A model generated the notes under the pieces. The model did not search any database. It had not been told where the DNA came from and saw only the letters and a list, made by a program, of their open reading frames with translations. Below are positions 49,217 through 64,000 of a stretch of DNA of 64,000 nucleotides, in pieces. The DNA comes from Hevea brasiliensis (taxonomy: Eukaryota; Streptophyta; Magnoliopsida; Malpighiales; Euphorbiaceae), in the NCBI RefSeq assembly GCF_030052815.1, contig NC_079505.1, forward strand, positions 77,213,054 to 77,277,053, read 5' to 3'. The number at the start of each line of letters is the position of its first letter. The stretch's first letter is position 1. The translations under genes and the position numbers were made by a program.

Positions 49217-50690
49217 CAGTAAAAATGTTGCTCAGCAAAGTCTAGTTCAGCGTTTCACAAGCTCAGACGAAAATCCAACTTGCGTACATTCAGAGATCAG
49301 TATACCTGATAAAGACAACAGAATTTGGGGATTTTTGGAAAAGGAAGAAGTAGACGTTGGACGCTATTAATTCCCGAACTGCTCAAATACGGATTTGTCT
49401 GAAAACGTCGGGCAAATTTTTACTAACATCCACTGGCTGCTTTAATTTCTTTTTTAAAATTCCCAAAATTTCTTTTTGAGTATAATTAAAATTACTATGA
49501 TCATATATTGCAAGTTTTCATGACAATTACTCAATTTTAAAGTTTTCCTTTATGTCATGACTTAAATTTGATTTCTCTTTTAAAAAAAAAATAATTTTAT
49601 TTATTTTTTATGTTAAAAACATTAATAAAATTAAAGTTTTTATAACTCCTTACAGATTACCATAAATAAATAAAAAAATTATTTCTCTTCTTATATTTTT
49701 TCTAATTTCACATACACTAATTAAAATTTAATAACTTTTAAATATTTAGGCTAAAATAATACTAATTTTTTATCGTAACATACATGCACATTGATTTATT
49801 TGTTATATATAATTTTCTTTTTAATTTTTCATATATAATATAATATTATCATAATATATTATTTTTAATAGTTAATTAAATTTAATTATTTATTAGTATG
49901 ATTGTATTTTATTTTTAATTGAAATTAATTAAAAATTATAAAAAAATAAAATTAATAAATTATATTATTTTAATAAATTAAAAATATTATAAATAAAAAT
50001 AATATTCGTTATACATAGTTGTCATTTAATTTTGTTATACATAATTTTCCACTAATTTTTTATATATTATAATATTACCATAATATATTAATTTTCAATA
50101 AAAAATTTGTAATATGTTACATTCGGAATTTTTTTATTTAAAAATATAAATGATAAAAAATTTATAAAAATTTCTTTTTTAATATAATAATGTTTATTTA
50201 TATTATATTATAATGTTTGAAATTTTTTATTTAAACATTTAATATACTACTAACTTTAAATAAATATTATGAAAAGGTTTATAGATATTATTTCATAATA
50301 TTTCAAAATAATATTAACAATATATATTTTATAGCTTTCAACTATGCATATTTTGATGATAATAATAGTAGTATTTATAATAAAATAGTAATATGTCAAT
50401 TAAAATTATTTATTGTTCTAAAGTAATAGTGTTTATAATGAAAAAAATCTGTATAGAAAATGCTTAGAAATATTTCTAAAATAAATTAAAGTACTAAAAT
50501 CTTCTACTATTTTTAAAAAATAGTATTTATAGAAAAAAAATGAAATTAATAAAGAAGTAAAAAAATATTTACAATCGATTATCTTTATAATATGTGAATT
50601 CTAAATCCTATTGAAATAATTCTAATGCATTATCACTAAGTATAATTATTGTTAAAATAATATTAAAATTTTAATTTACGTTAACTATTA
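49217..50690. other. PPR 5' flank and AT-rich spacer
   Basis: The first 200 bases are the presumed promoter/5' UTR of the PPR gene, with no clear ATG-containing leader exon. The rest is extremely AT-rich and featureless. Confidence 0.5.
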
Positions 50691-50960
50691 TAATATTAGA
50701 AATTAAAATTTTTATGGAATTAGTGATGAATATTTCATCGCTAAATGTTATTAGCGACAATCTTAAATGGCCTCATTTATAAAAGTATCATGTTGCTAAA
50801 AAATAATGTTGTAAGGATAAACCTCACTCATTAAGTATTAGCAATGAAATTTACGTCGCTAAAGGCATTAGGGACGAAGAGATATGAATTACAATGAATA
50901 TTTTATCGCTAATATATTTTATTGGCGACAATTCATTTCTTTGTCACTATAAATACATTT
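50691..50960. mobile_element. Remnant with CACTA-type subterminal repeats
   Basis: Repeated short motifs in both orientations: TTTCATCGCTAAATG, TTAGCGACAATC, TTTACGTCGCTAAAG, TTAGGGACGAAG, TTTTATCGCTAAT and TTGGCGACAATTC. Clusters of (A)TTAGCGACGAAAT-like units are characteristic of the subterminal regions of plant CACTA (En/Spm) transposons. CACTA ends, a 3-bp target repeat and a transposase were not found. Confidence 0.5.
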
Positions 50961-51328
50961 TAAGAAATTTTATAACTAATAAAAATAATAAAAACCATTT
51001 TTAGAAGTTGTAACCTTCTCACTTTTATATATTATATAGAATCTTTAATTTTATAATTATAAATAAACATTTTAAATTCTAAAAAAACTTAATTAATAAT
51101 TTTAAATTTATTTAAATTTTAAAATAATATAATTAACAATAAAATAATGTAATTAGTAATAAAAATAATAAATAATATTTTGAGAAATTCTAATATTTCT
51201 TTCTTTATATAATATCTCAAAATTTTAAGAAATATATAACTTGTTAATTTGTTTACTCTAATATTTTTAATATATTTTAAGATTTATATGAAAAATTTTA
51301 AATTTAAATTTTTATTATTGAATTTGGA

Positions 51329-53846
51329 TGTAACAACTAGAAAAAAAATGATGGGATTTTGGCGTGTGACAGTGGGCTTCCACTATCACAGCTAGCTTTT
51401 TATAAAAAAAAAAAAAAAAGGTTCAAAAGTGGGAGGAGGAACCCAACCCCCCCCCCCCCCCATTTTCCCTTCTCTCCTCTCCTACCCTCTCTTCTTCTTC
51501 TTTCTTTCTCCGGTGACCGGCCGGCGACTTCCCAAGCGGCTCCCCACCCGGCCGACGACCCTCCGGCGACGGCTAGACACCAGAAACGGCGGCAAGAGAG
51601 GGAGAAGAGAGAGAAAACGCGCGCACAGTGGGCAGCAGTTTTCCGGCGCGATTCCGGCTTCATCCGACGTCCGATTGAGGCGATTCAGGTGGCGTTGGAA
51701 AGCTTGTTCCGAGAGCTTTCTTTTGATACTAATTTTGCAGCAAATGGAGATCGGATGAGTGAGATATGGAGGAGAGAAGTTTCGGGTTTTTCAAGATTTT
51801 TCGTCAGATCTAGGACGATCCGACCGTTGGATCGATGATCCGAGACCACCTATGGACTGAGGAAGAGGAGAGGAGCATGGTGGTATGATCAGATTCGGCA
51901 AATGTCACCAGCGACCGGTGGCCGGCCACCGTGCGCGGTGGTTCCGGCGGTGGCTCTGGTGGGCTATGGAGATGATTCAACTTCCAGAGGCTTCCTCATA
52001 AATTTTTAGAATTTTTGAGACACAGATAAACTTCGGGTAAGACTAGTTTTATTATTTCTCTATCTGTGGAGGATAAATACAGTGTTTCTTAAACAGGAAA
52101 AATTGGAGAAAAATTTTAAGAAAAATATATGATGAAAGTAAAATTATTTGGAGATATTCTATGGTGTTAGTTGAATTTTTGAGTGATTGTAGAATATTTT
52201 TGAGAAATATAGATGGATTTTAGTTAGATTTTTAGCATATGGGCATATAAGATTATTTGAAATTAAAATATTTAAATTTTATATAATTGGTTGAAGCTTG
52301 AGGATGGAGGTTTAAATATGTGAATATTGAATTGGGTTGAATTAAGAATATGTTAGCTGTTGGAAACTTATGGAATCGAGTAAAATTCTTGAATAAAATA
52401 TTCATGGGTGATTAGAAAATTACAATTCATTTTGCAATAGCCTTATAATATTATTAAGGACCACGGGACAAAATTTTAGAATTTTTAGAGCATGTTTGAG
52501 TGGATTTTTATAAAATGTCAATTATAGGGACTAAAACGTAATTTTTAAGGTTTTGAGTATTGCTTGGTTCGGAGGGCTCAGGAGGGGCCATGTAATGATG
52601 ATGAGATATGAATTGAATCTAGAAGTGTTAATTGAGCCTTCTTGCAGGTTGGGTAGGTCCTAGGTATAGGGGAAACTCTGCCGAATTTTCGGCATAAATT
52701 AGGCTGTCTGTTACCTTTTTAGAGTTTTATTTTGACTTAGTACTAATAAATTTATAATTTAATTATTAGGTGATCGATGTCAGCTATTTTTCTGCAACCA
52801 GCAGCCACAATAATCATCGGTGTACTGTGAGTAAAATATTAATTTTAATTGTAATTTTAATATTATTATATGTTCAAGCATGCCTATACATCACCTATAT
52901 GCATATATCTATGTAGTTAAACTCTAGGCACGTTTTATGTTGCATTCACAACTGTTAAAGTGCCATGTATGTTGTTGTGGTAATTTGGAGCAGTGTGCGT
53001 GCGTTGGCGTGCGTGTGATGTGGTGTTGGCTATGGATAGGACTGGTAGTCACGGCTTGAGATCTTCGATGGGACCCGATCCTTCGGGGGTAGTCACGGCT
53101 TGAGTTCTTTGCTGGTATCCCGATTTGGTTTATTAAGTGAAAGTCCGGCTTAAGTTCTTCGCTGGCACCAGGTTGGATTTAAGAGAGCTGTATAGGGGAT
53201 CAGCTCCCATATATTATGATTGATATTACTGGGTGTATGAGTGCTCCAAATTACTTTTTTTTATGTTATGATGTGCAATTATTGTTGATGTTGTATTTCA
53301 CTCTACAGGGTGTATTAGCTTTAGATAGTTATAGAGATTATGGTTAAAATTGATATTTTACTCTCTGAGTCGAACGCTCACTCCTGTTCAATATTTTTCC
53401 AGGCCACAGGAGGAGTTATTTTACAGAGCAACCTATTTTCTTCCTCGCAGGTTTAACGTCGATTATTTAATTGTTTTACTATCTTTTCTAAATTTAAAAT
53501 CTAGAACTCCGCATGTGTTATTAATAGTGTGGACCTTGTTAGAAATAGTGTTAATTTAAATTTTTGAGATTAATAAATGAAGATTTGTATGGTATTTAAA
53601 CAGTTTGTAAATGAGGTAACAGGGTTGAGCTGGGCTCCCCTGATTTTAGTTTCTGAAAATTTTTGGGCTAAGTTGGCCCGAAATGAAATTACAACTGTTT
53701 GATTTAAATTATCTTATATGCATATTGGGCCTAAATTGTGGGCCTGGTTATGGATTTGAGGAATAGTTAGGCTTACTACGGGCCTCGGGGGCTTTAAGCA
53801 GGCCCAGGTCCTAGTGCCGGTTCGGCCCATAGGTTGGGTCGTGACA
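51329..53846 (+). repeat. Left LTR, 2.5 kb
   Basis: Starts TGTAACAACTAG and ends GGTCGTGACA. Near the left end is a possible TATA box (TTTTTATAAAAA, about 51398-51409), then a C-run, a pyrimidine tract, and an unusually GC-rich segment (about 51500-51980). A 159-codon frame (51359-51838, TTG start) crosses this segment. Three imperfect repeats containing CACGGCTTGAG lie at 53042-53172. Confidence 0.92.
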
Positions 53847-53850
53847 AAGT

Positions 53851-53862
53851 TGGTATCAGAGC
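53851..53862 (+). other. Primer-binding site, initiator tRNA-Met
   Basis: TGGTATCAGAGC, four bases after the left LTR, is the standard complement of the 3' end of plant initiator tRNA-Met and primes minus-strand synthesis in most plant LTR elements. Confidence 0.9.
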
Positions 53863-58499
<4,637 letters not shown>

Positions 58500-58512
58500 A
58501 AGGGGGGAAGAA
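58500..58512 (+). other. Polypurine tract of the 9.7-kb LTR element
   Basis: AAGGGGGGAAGAA ends directly at the TG of the right LTR. It is the plus-strand priming site. Confidence 0.88.
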
Positions 58513-61023
58513 TGTAACAACTAGAAAAAAAAAATAATGGGATTTTGGCGTGTGACAATGGGTTTCCACTGTCACAGCCAGCTTTTTATAAAAAAAAAAA
58601 AAAAAGTTCAAAAACGGGAGGAGGAACCCCCGCCCCCCCATTTTCCCTTCTCTCCTCTCCTCCCCTCTCTTCTTCTTCTTTCTTTCTCTGGTGACTGGCC
58701 GGTGACTTCCCAAGCGGCTCCCCACCCGGCCGGCGACCCACCGGCGACGGCCAGACACCAGAAACGGTGGCAAGAGAGGGAGAAGAGAGAGAAAACACGC
58801 GCACAATGGGCAGCGGCTTTCCGGCGCGATTTCGGCTTCATCCAATGTCCGATCGAGGCGATTCAGGTGGTGTTGGAAAGCTTGTTCCGAGAGCTTTCTT
58901 TTGATACCAATTTTGCAGCAAATGGAGGTCGGATGAGTGAGATATGGAGGAGAGAAGTTTCGGGTTTTTCAAGCTTTTTCGTCAGATCTAAGACGATCCG
59001 ACCATTGGATCGATGATCCGAGACCACCTATGGACTGAGGAAGAGGAGAGGAGCATGGTGGTATGATCAGATTCGGCAAATGTCGCCGGCGACAGGTGGC
59101 CGGCCACCGTGCGCGGTGGTTCCGGCGGTGGCTCCGGTGGGTTATGGAGATTATTCAACTTCCAGAGGCTTCCTCATAAATTTTTAGAATTTTTGAGACA
59201 CAAATAAACTTCGGGTAAGACTAGTTTTATTATTTCTCTATCTGTGGAGGATAAATACAGTGTTTCTTAAACAGGAAAAATAGAGAAAAATTTTAAGAAA
59301 AATATATGATGAAAGTAAAATTATTTGGAGATATTCTATGGTGTTAGTTGAATTTTTGAGTGATTGTATAATATTTTTGAGAAATATAGATGGATTTTAG
59401 TTAGATTTTTAGCATATGGGCATAAAAGATTATTTAAAATTAAGATATTTAAATTTTATATAATTGGTTGAAGCTTGAGGAAGGAGGTTTAAATATGTGA
59501 ATATTGAATTGGGTTGAATTAAGAATATGTTAGCTGTTGGAAACTTATGGAATCGAGTAAAATTCTTGAATAAAATATTCATGGGTGATTAGAAAATTAC
59601 AATTCATTTTGCAATAGCCTTATAATATTATTAAGGACCACGAGACAAAATTTTAGAATTTTTAGAGCATGTTTGAGTGGATTTTTACAAAATGTCAATT
59701 ATAGGGACTAAAACGTAATTTTTAAGGTTTTGAGTATTGCTTGGTTTGGAGGGCTCAGGAGGGGCCATATAATGATGATGAGATATGAGTTGAATTTAGA
59801 AGTGTTAATTGAGCCTTTTTGCAGGTTGGGTAGGTCCCAGGTATAGGGGAAACTCTGCCAAATTTTCGGCATAAATTAGGCTGTCTGTTGCCTCTTTAGA
59901 GTTTTATTTTGACTTAGTATTAATAAATTTATAATTTAATTATTAGGTGATCGATGTCAGCTATTTTCCTGCATCCAGTAGCCACAATAATCATCGGTGT
60001 ACTGTGAGTAAAATATTAATTTTAATTGTAATTTCAATATTATTATATGTTCAAGCATGCCCATGCATCACCTATATGCATATATCTATGTAGTTAAACT
60101 CTAGGCACGTTTTATGTTGCATTCATAACTGTTAAAGTGCCATGTATGTTGTTGTGGTAATTTGGAGCAGTGTGCGTGTGTTGGCGTGCGTGTGATGTGG
60201 TGTTGGCTATGGATAGGACGGGTAGTCACGGCTTGAGATCTTCGCTGGGACCCGATCCTTCGGGGGTAGTCACGGCTTGAGTTCTTCGCTGGGACCCCGA
60301 TTTGGTTTATTAAGCGAAAATCCGGCTTAAGTTCTTCGCTGGCACCAGGTTGGATTTAAGAGAGCTGTATAGGGGATCAGCTCCCATATATTATGATTGA
60401 TATTACTGGGTGTGTGAGTGCTCCAAATTACTTTTTTTTATGTTATGATGTGCAATTATTGTTGATGTTGTATTTCACTCTACAGGGTGCATTAGCTTTA
60501 GATAGTTATAGAGATTATGGTTAAAATTGATATTTTACTCTCTGAGTCGAATGCTCACTCCTGTTCAATATTTTTCCAGGCCACAGAAGGAGTTATTTTA
60601 CAAAGCAACATGTTTTGTTCCTCGCAGGTTTAACGTTGATTATTTAATTGTTTTACTATCTTTTCTAAATTTAAAATCTAGAACTCCGCATGTGTTAGTA
60701 ATAGTGTGGATCTTGTTAGAAATAGTATTAATTTAAAATTTTGAGATTAATAAATGAAGATTTGTATGGTATTTAAACAGTTTGTAAATGAGGTAACAGG
60801 GTTGAGCTGGGCTCCCCTGATTTTAGTTTCTGAAAATTTTTGGGCTAAGTTGGCCCGAAATGAAATTACAACAGTTTGATTTAAATTATCTTATATGCAT
60901 ATTAGGCCTAAATTGTGGGCCTGGTTATGGATTTGAGGAATAGTTATGCTTACTATGGGTCTCGGAGGCTTTAAGCTGGCCCAGGTCCTAGTGCCGGTCC
61001 GACCCATAGGTTGGGTCGTGATA
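58513..61023 (+). repeat. Right LTR, 2.5 kb
   Basis: Collinear with the left LTR with scattered, mostly transition-type differences and small length changes in the A and C runs. The terminal CA has become TA (GGTCGTGATA). A 159-codon frame is open at 58537-59016, starting with ATG. The CACGGCTTGAG repeats are at 60221-60349. Confidence 0.92.
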
Positions 61024-61028
61024 TTGGA

Positions 61029-62422
61029 TATATTTAATATAAATTAAAATAACTATATTTTATGTACTATTACTATTATTATTAATTTACTATCAATATT
61101 TAAGAATATTGAACTTTAAATTAATAAAAATAATTTTAGATTTAATCTTATTTTAGTGTTTACATAGAAAAGATTTTAAATAAATTTATTTTATGTTTTA
61201 AAAAATAATAAATAAATTTATTTTATTGTCGTTGGGTCTCATCATCGCTGGAGGCATGATTGTTCGCCGGAGCAAAGAAAAAAGGTTGAGGGAAGGACGG
61301 CGTCCGGAATGGGCTGTTATGCCAGTTTCAAAACATTTTCTCCTTTTTTATGATATAATAACAATATTATTATTTAATTTTAAATATCTCAACTAATTCT
61401 AAATAAAATAATATAACAAAATTTATCTAATATTTATTATACAATTAATAAAATTAAATTAAACCTAAAAATATCTTTTATTAATTTAAAATTTTAATAT
61501 TCTTTAATATTTATTGTCAAATTAATAATACTAACAATAATTCAATTTATTACTTGAAAAATCACACATAAATTCAAGAATTAAAAAAATAAATTTAAAG
61601 AATTTAAAATAAATCTCAAAATATAGTAAAAATATTAAAATAACTAAATTAATAAACTATATATTTCTAAAATTTATGAGATATTAAATTATGTCATTAA
61701 AATTTATTAATTTTTATCTGAAAATATGAAAAATAAGAGAGAAAAGAGAAATGATTTTTTTATTTGTTTGTAACAAGTTTATTTACTTTCAAGTGAGGAA
61801 GGTATTAAAGTTGAGTGACAACACTGGAAAAAAATATCTAAAAATAAGTGATTAATAGATTAACTAAGTATTTATTTAACATTAAAATTAAAGGCTAAAA
61901 TTATTTAAATATATATATATATATATTATTTTAAATATTACTAAAAATATAATTTAAAAAAATTATTTTATTATTTTAATATTTTTACTTCTAAAACTTA
62001 TAAAATTAATTTTAAATTTTTTTAATACTCTTTCATTAATATATTTAAAAGCAAGGTCAAACAGCTTATGTTAATATGAAAACTTTTAACATTAAGTTGA
62101 TTTTAATAATATTTAAATTGAAATTAATGGAGTTTTAAAAAAGCAAAACACATATATTTAATCCCAAACTTTCTTTTACGTTAACATTAAGTTCATATAC
62201 ATTACGTTTTACATTTTATACCCTTAAACTTTTGAATTTATTGACACTGTGCCTTTTTTTAACTAAGAGTAAACAAAAATCCATTTCAACAAATGATAAA
62301 CCATTTTCTCTCTTAAATAAATACACAAGTGGCAAAAAAAAGTCAAAAAGGAAAAAAAATTAGCTAAAAAACTATTTCTTCTTTCTGCAAAATTAGTCTT
62401 CTCTTAATAAACCTTTACCCAT
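61029..62422. other. AT-rich spacer
   Basis: AT-rich, with one small GC-richer island (about 61225-61325, includes CATCATCGCTGGAGGCATGA) that carries no open frame, and an AT run near 61907-61926. No gene recognised. Confidence 0.5.
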
Positions 62423-63000
62423 TTGAAGAAACCAATAAGTAATTGGTGGTATCACAAATTAAAGCTCAATGAAAGTGCACAGATAGAGGAAGGTGTTGTC
62501 ATTGGATATCTGGTTGAGTTGAGATATTTTTGCAGGAGACTTGCTAAGCTAATGACATCATGGTCAAATAGAAACCCAATTAAAAGGTTATGGGGTTGTT
62601 CATTCTTGGTACACTAAATCCTTATGTATTAACCTAAAGTTGAAGTATAGTAATTGATTTTTGCAAGTGATTTGGGTAATTATTTTGGGAAATTGATTTA
62701 GTTACTTATTTCGGATTTCACTATAGTGATCTCTTCAGGTGGCAAGATGAAACATTCAATAATTATCTTGCAATGATTATTAATAATTAAGATGAAAAGG
62801 GATGTTACAGAGTTGAAGCATGAGCTAGAACAAATTAGTGATAATGGAGGATAAAGTAATGAAGTAACAAGTGTTGCCCTTGATGAGATTGAGTTCTTGA
62901 AGGAGTTGAAGGCAAATGAATAAGAGTGCAAATCATGGAAGAGAGAAAGTGAAGGCAAGTCATGGTCTACCATTATAATAAAGAAACACACTTGACAAAA
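62423..63000 (+). pseudogene. GRF-type zinc-finger gene remnant (At4g04775-like)
   Basis: The first block (62423-62617, ATG-initiated) ends with CRRLAKLMTSWSNRNPIKRL and WGCSF, like the first half of the plant GRF zinc finger (CxCG...TSWT..NPGRRF.GC). After about 110 bases, in another frame, SDLFRWQDE (near 62725-62751) matches the second half (C..FxWxDE). Family genes often have an intron near this point and continue with a coiled coil. Here a Glu/Leu-rich stretch follows (about 62810-62960, for example LDEIEFLKELKANE), but with stops. The expected second Cys of CxCG is Arg, and frames are broken. I infer a decayed gene or gene fragment, perhaps moved by a transposon. Confidence 0.5.
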
Positions 63001-63254
63001 GCCAAGAAGCTGCTGCAAGAAGCCTCACGACCGAATTTTGTATGTCTTCTAACAATTGTTGACAGTACCAACTAAAGTTTTGGAGAAAATGATACTATTG
63101 CTCGATTGGCAAATTTCAAGTGAAATCGATATCTAATTTTTTTACAAATCTGGGTTTTCCTTATTTAGTTAGGGGAGAAAATCATCATAGAGAGATGTTG
63201 AATTATAATATATATATTTTTAAAAAATTTCTATGTATGTTTTTTAGATTTAGA

Positions 63255-63475
63255 GTAGGGTTGGCCACGGTTTGATTTCGAACCAGAACCGACTCAGTCA
63301 AAACAATACCCAAATCAGTCAAAATTGTAATCAACTTCAAACCAAATCGAAACTGTCTTTCTGTGGTTTGATTCAGGTTTATATTTTTTAGGAATCATAA
63401 GCCGACGATTTCAAACTAGATCAAATCAACAGTTTAGATACCAAAAAACGCAATAAATAGCTCACATCACTCCTA
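63255..63475. mobile_element. Possible small hAT-like MITE (TAGGGTTGG ends)
   Basis: The left end TAGGGTTGGCCACGG and the reverse complement of the right end, TAGGAGTGATGTGAG, are similar, and the interior has GGTTTGATTTCGAACC-type palindromic sequence, seen in common plant repeats beginning TAGGGGTGG. Flanking 8-mers ATTTAGAG and ATTTATTT agree only partly. Confidence 0.4.
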
Positions 63476-64000
63476 ATTTATTTATATAAATCTCAAATTC
63501 TCAACACAATTATTCTCTACACTCTCTTGATTTCTCTTAAATTCTCTAAATAATTATTTTCTACATTCTTTTTAATTTTTAATACTCTCTTAATTTCTTT
63601 ACTTTATTATTTTATACACTTACTAAAATTTTCAATACTATCTCAATTACTCTATTATTATTCTATATCCCCAATAAAATTTCCTCTACTCTCTATTTTA
63701 AATTTTTTTCTTTTTTATTTTTTGTAATTATCAAATTTTATCATACCATTTTTAGAAAAAGAGCAAACAATATAATTGAAAAATTGGCCTCTTCTAAATT
63801 CTAAAAAGATAAATACGTAAAATTAAGTTTATGCACTTTTTTTATTTTTTTTAAAAAAATTTAATTTCATCTCTAATTTTTTAATCAAGTCAAAGTCTTT
63901 TCTTATTAAAGTTTTTTTAAAGAGAAATTGATTTTATGCTCTTTTTTCTTATTTTATTTTGATTAAAAGATTTCTAAGAAAAATTAAAATATTTTTATAA
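63476..64000. other. AT-rich end of window
   Basis: T-rich DNA with repeats of ATTCTCTACACTCT type (about 63500-63700). No gene supported. Confidence 0.55.

Noticed and set aside
51400..51663. Minus-strand Gly/Arg-rich frame in the long LTR (and its counterpart near 58.6 kb)
   Set aside because: It is the complement of a pyrimidine- and C-rich tract; low complexity.
53042..53172. Short repeats considered as a CRISPR-like array
   Set aside because: Only three imperfect units without unique regular spacers, inside a plant LTR.

Overview
The window is nuclear DNA of a flowering plant, most likely a eudicot. It is strongly AT-rich and has long non-coding spacers, introns with GT..AG borders, plant-specific gene families (VQ motif, isopentenyltransferase, PLS-class PPR, GRF zinc finger) and plant-type LTR retrotransposons and MITEs. 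I cannot name the species from sequence alone. No bacterial, phage or CRISPR signal was seen.

Left part (1-19,000). The window opens inside a plus-strand gene for a membrane-anchored WD40-like protein (1-915, 5' end outside). A minus-strand VQ-motif gene (4635-5219) follows, then a minus-strand intronless adenylate isopentenyltransferase gene for cytokinin synthesis (17727-18803). Between them lie AT-rich spacers, a probable MITE made of TGG/TGA-like repeats (2076-2759), a 197-bp tandem duplication, a fold-back MITE (8298-8599), a probable solo LTR (11237-11937), and possible exons of an unrecognised minus-strand gene (14.7-16.9 kb).

Middle (19,000-43,700). This is gene-poor. It contains a second fold-back MITE with a perfect 10-bp target duplication (20029-20332), two weak small-gene candidates (23416-23628 and 25099-25569), and a degraded Ty1/copia element with THREE LTRs bounded by a matching 5-bp target duplication (33562-39387).

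Right part (43,700-64,000). An intronless PLS/E-class PPR gene (47398-49209, minus) has no ATG where its coding homology begins (GTG instead). It is followed by a consensus splice donor and a chain of small exon-like blocks down to 43,747, suggesting a multiply spliced 3' UTR; a Mutator-like MITE with long terminal inverted repeats sits in one of those introns. A 9.7-kb LTR element (51329-61023) has 2.5-kb LTRs, a tRNA-Met primer-binding site, a polypurine tract and a perfect 5-bp target duplication, but no recognisable gag-pol: a non-autonomous, LARD-like element. Remnants of a CACTA element and of a GRF zinc-finger gene flank it.

The genes do not form an operon or a pathway cluster; they are independent plant genes separated by repeats. 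I found no convincing new molecular system. The most notable items are the composite three-LTR copia element, the coding-less 9.7-kb LTR element, and the odd start and spliced 3' region of the PPR gene.
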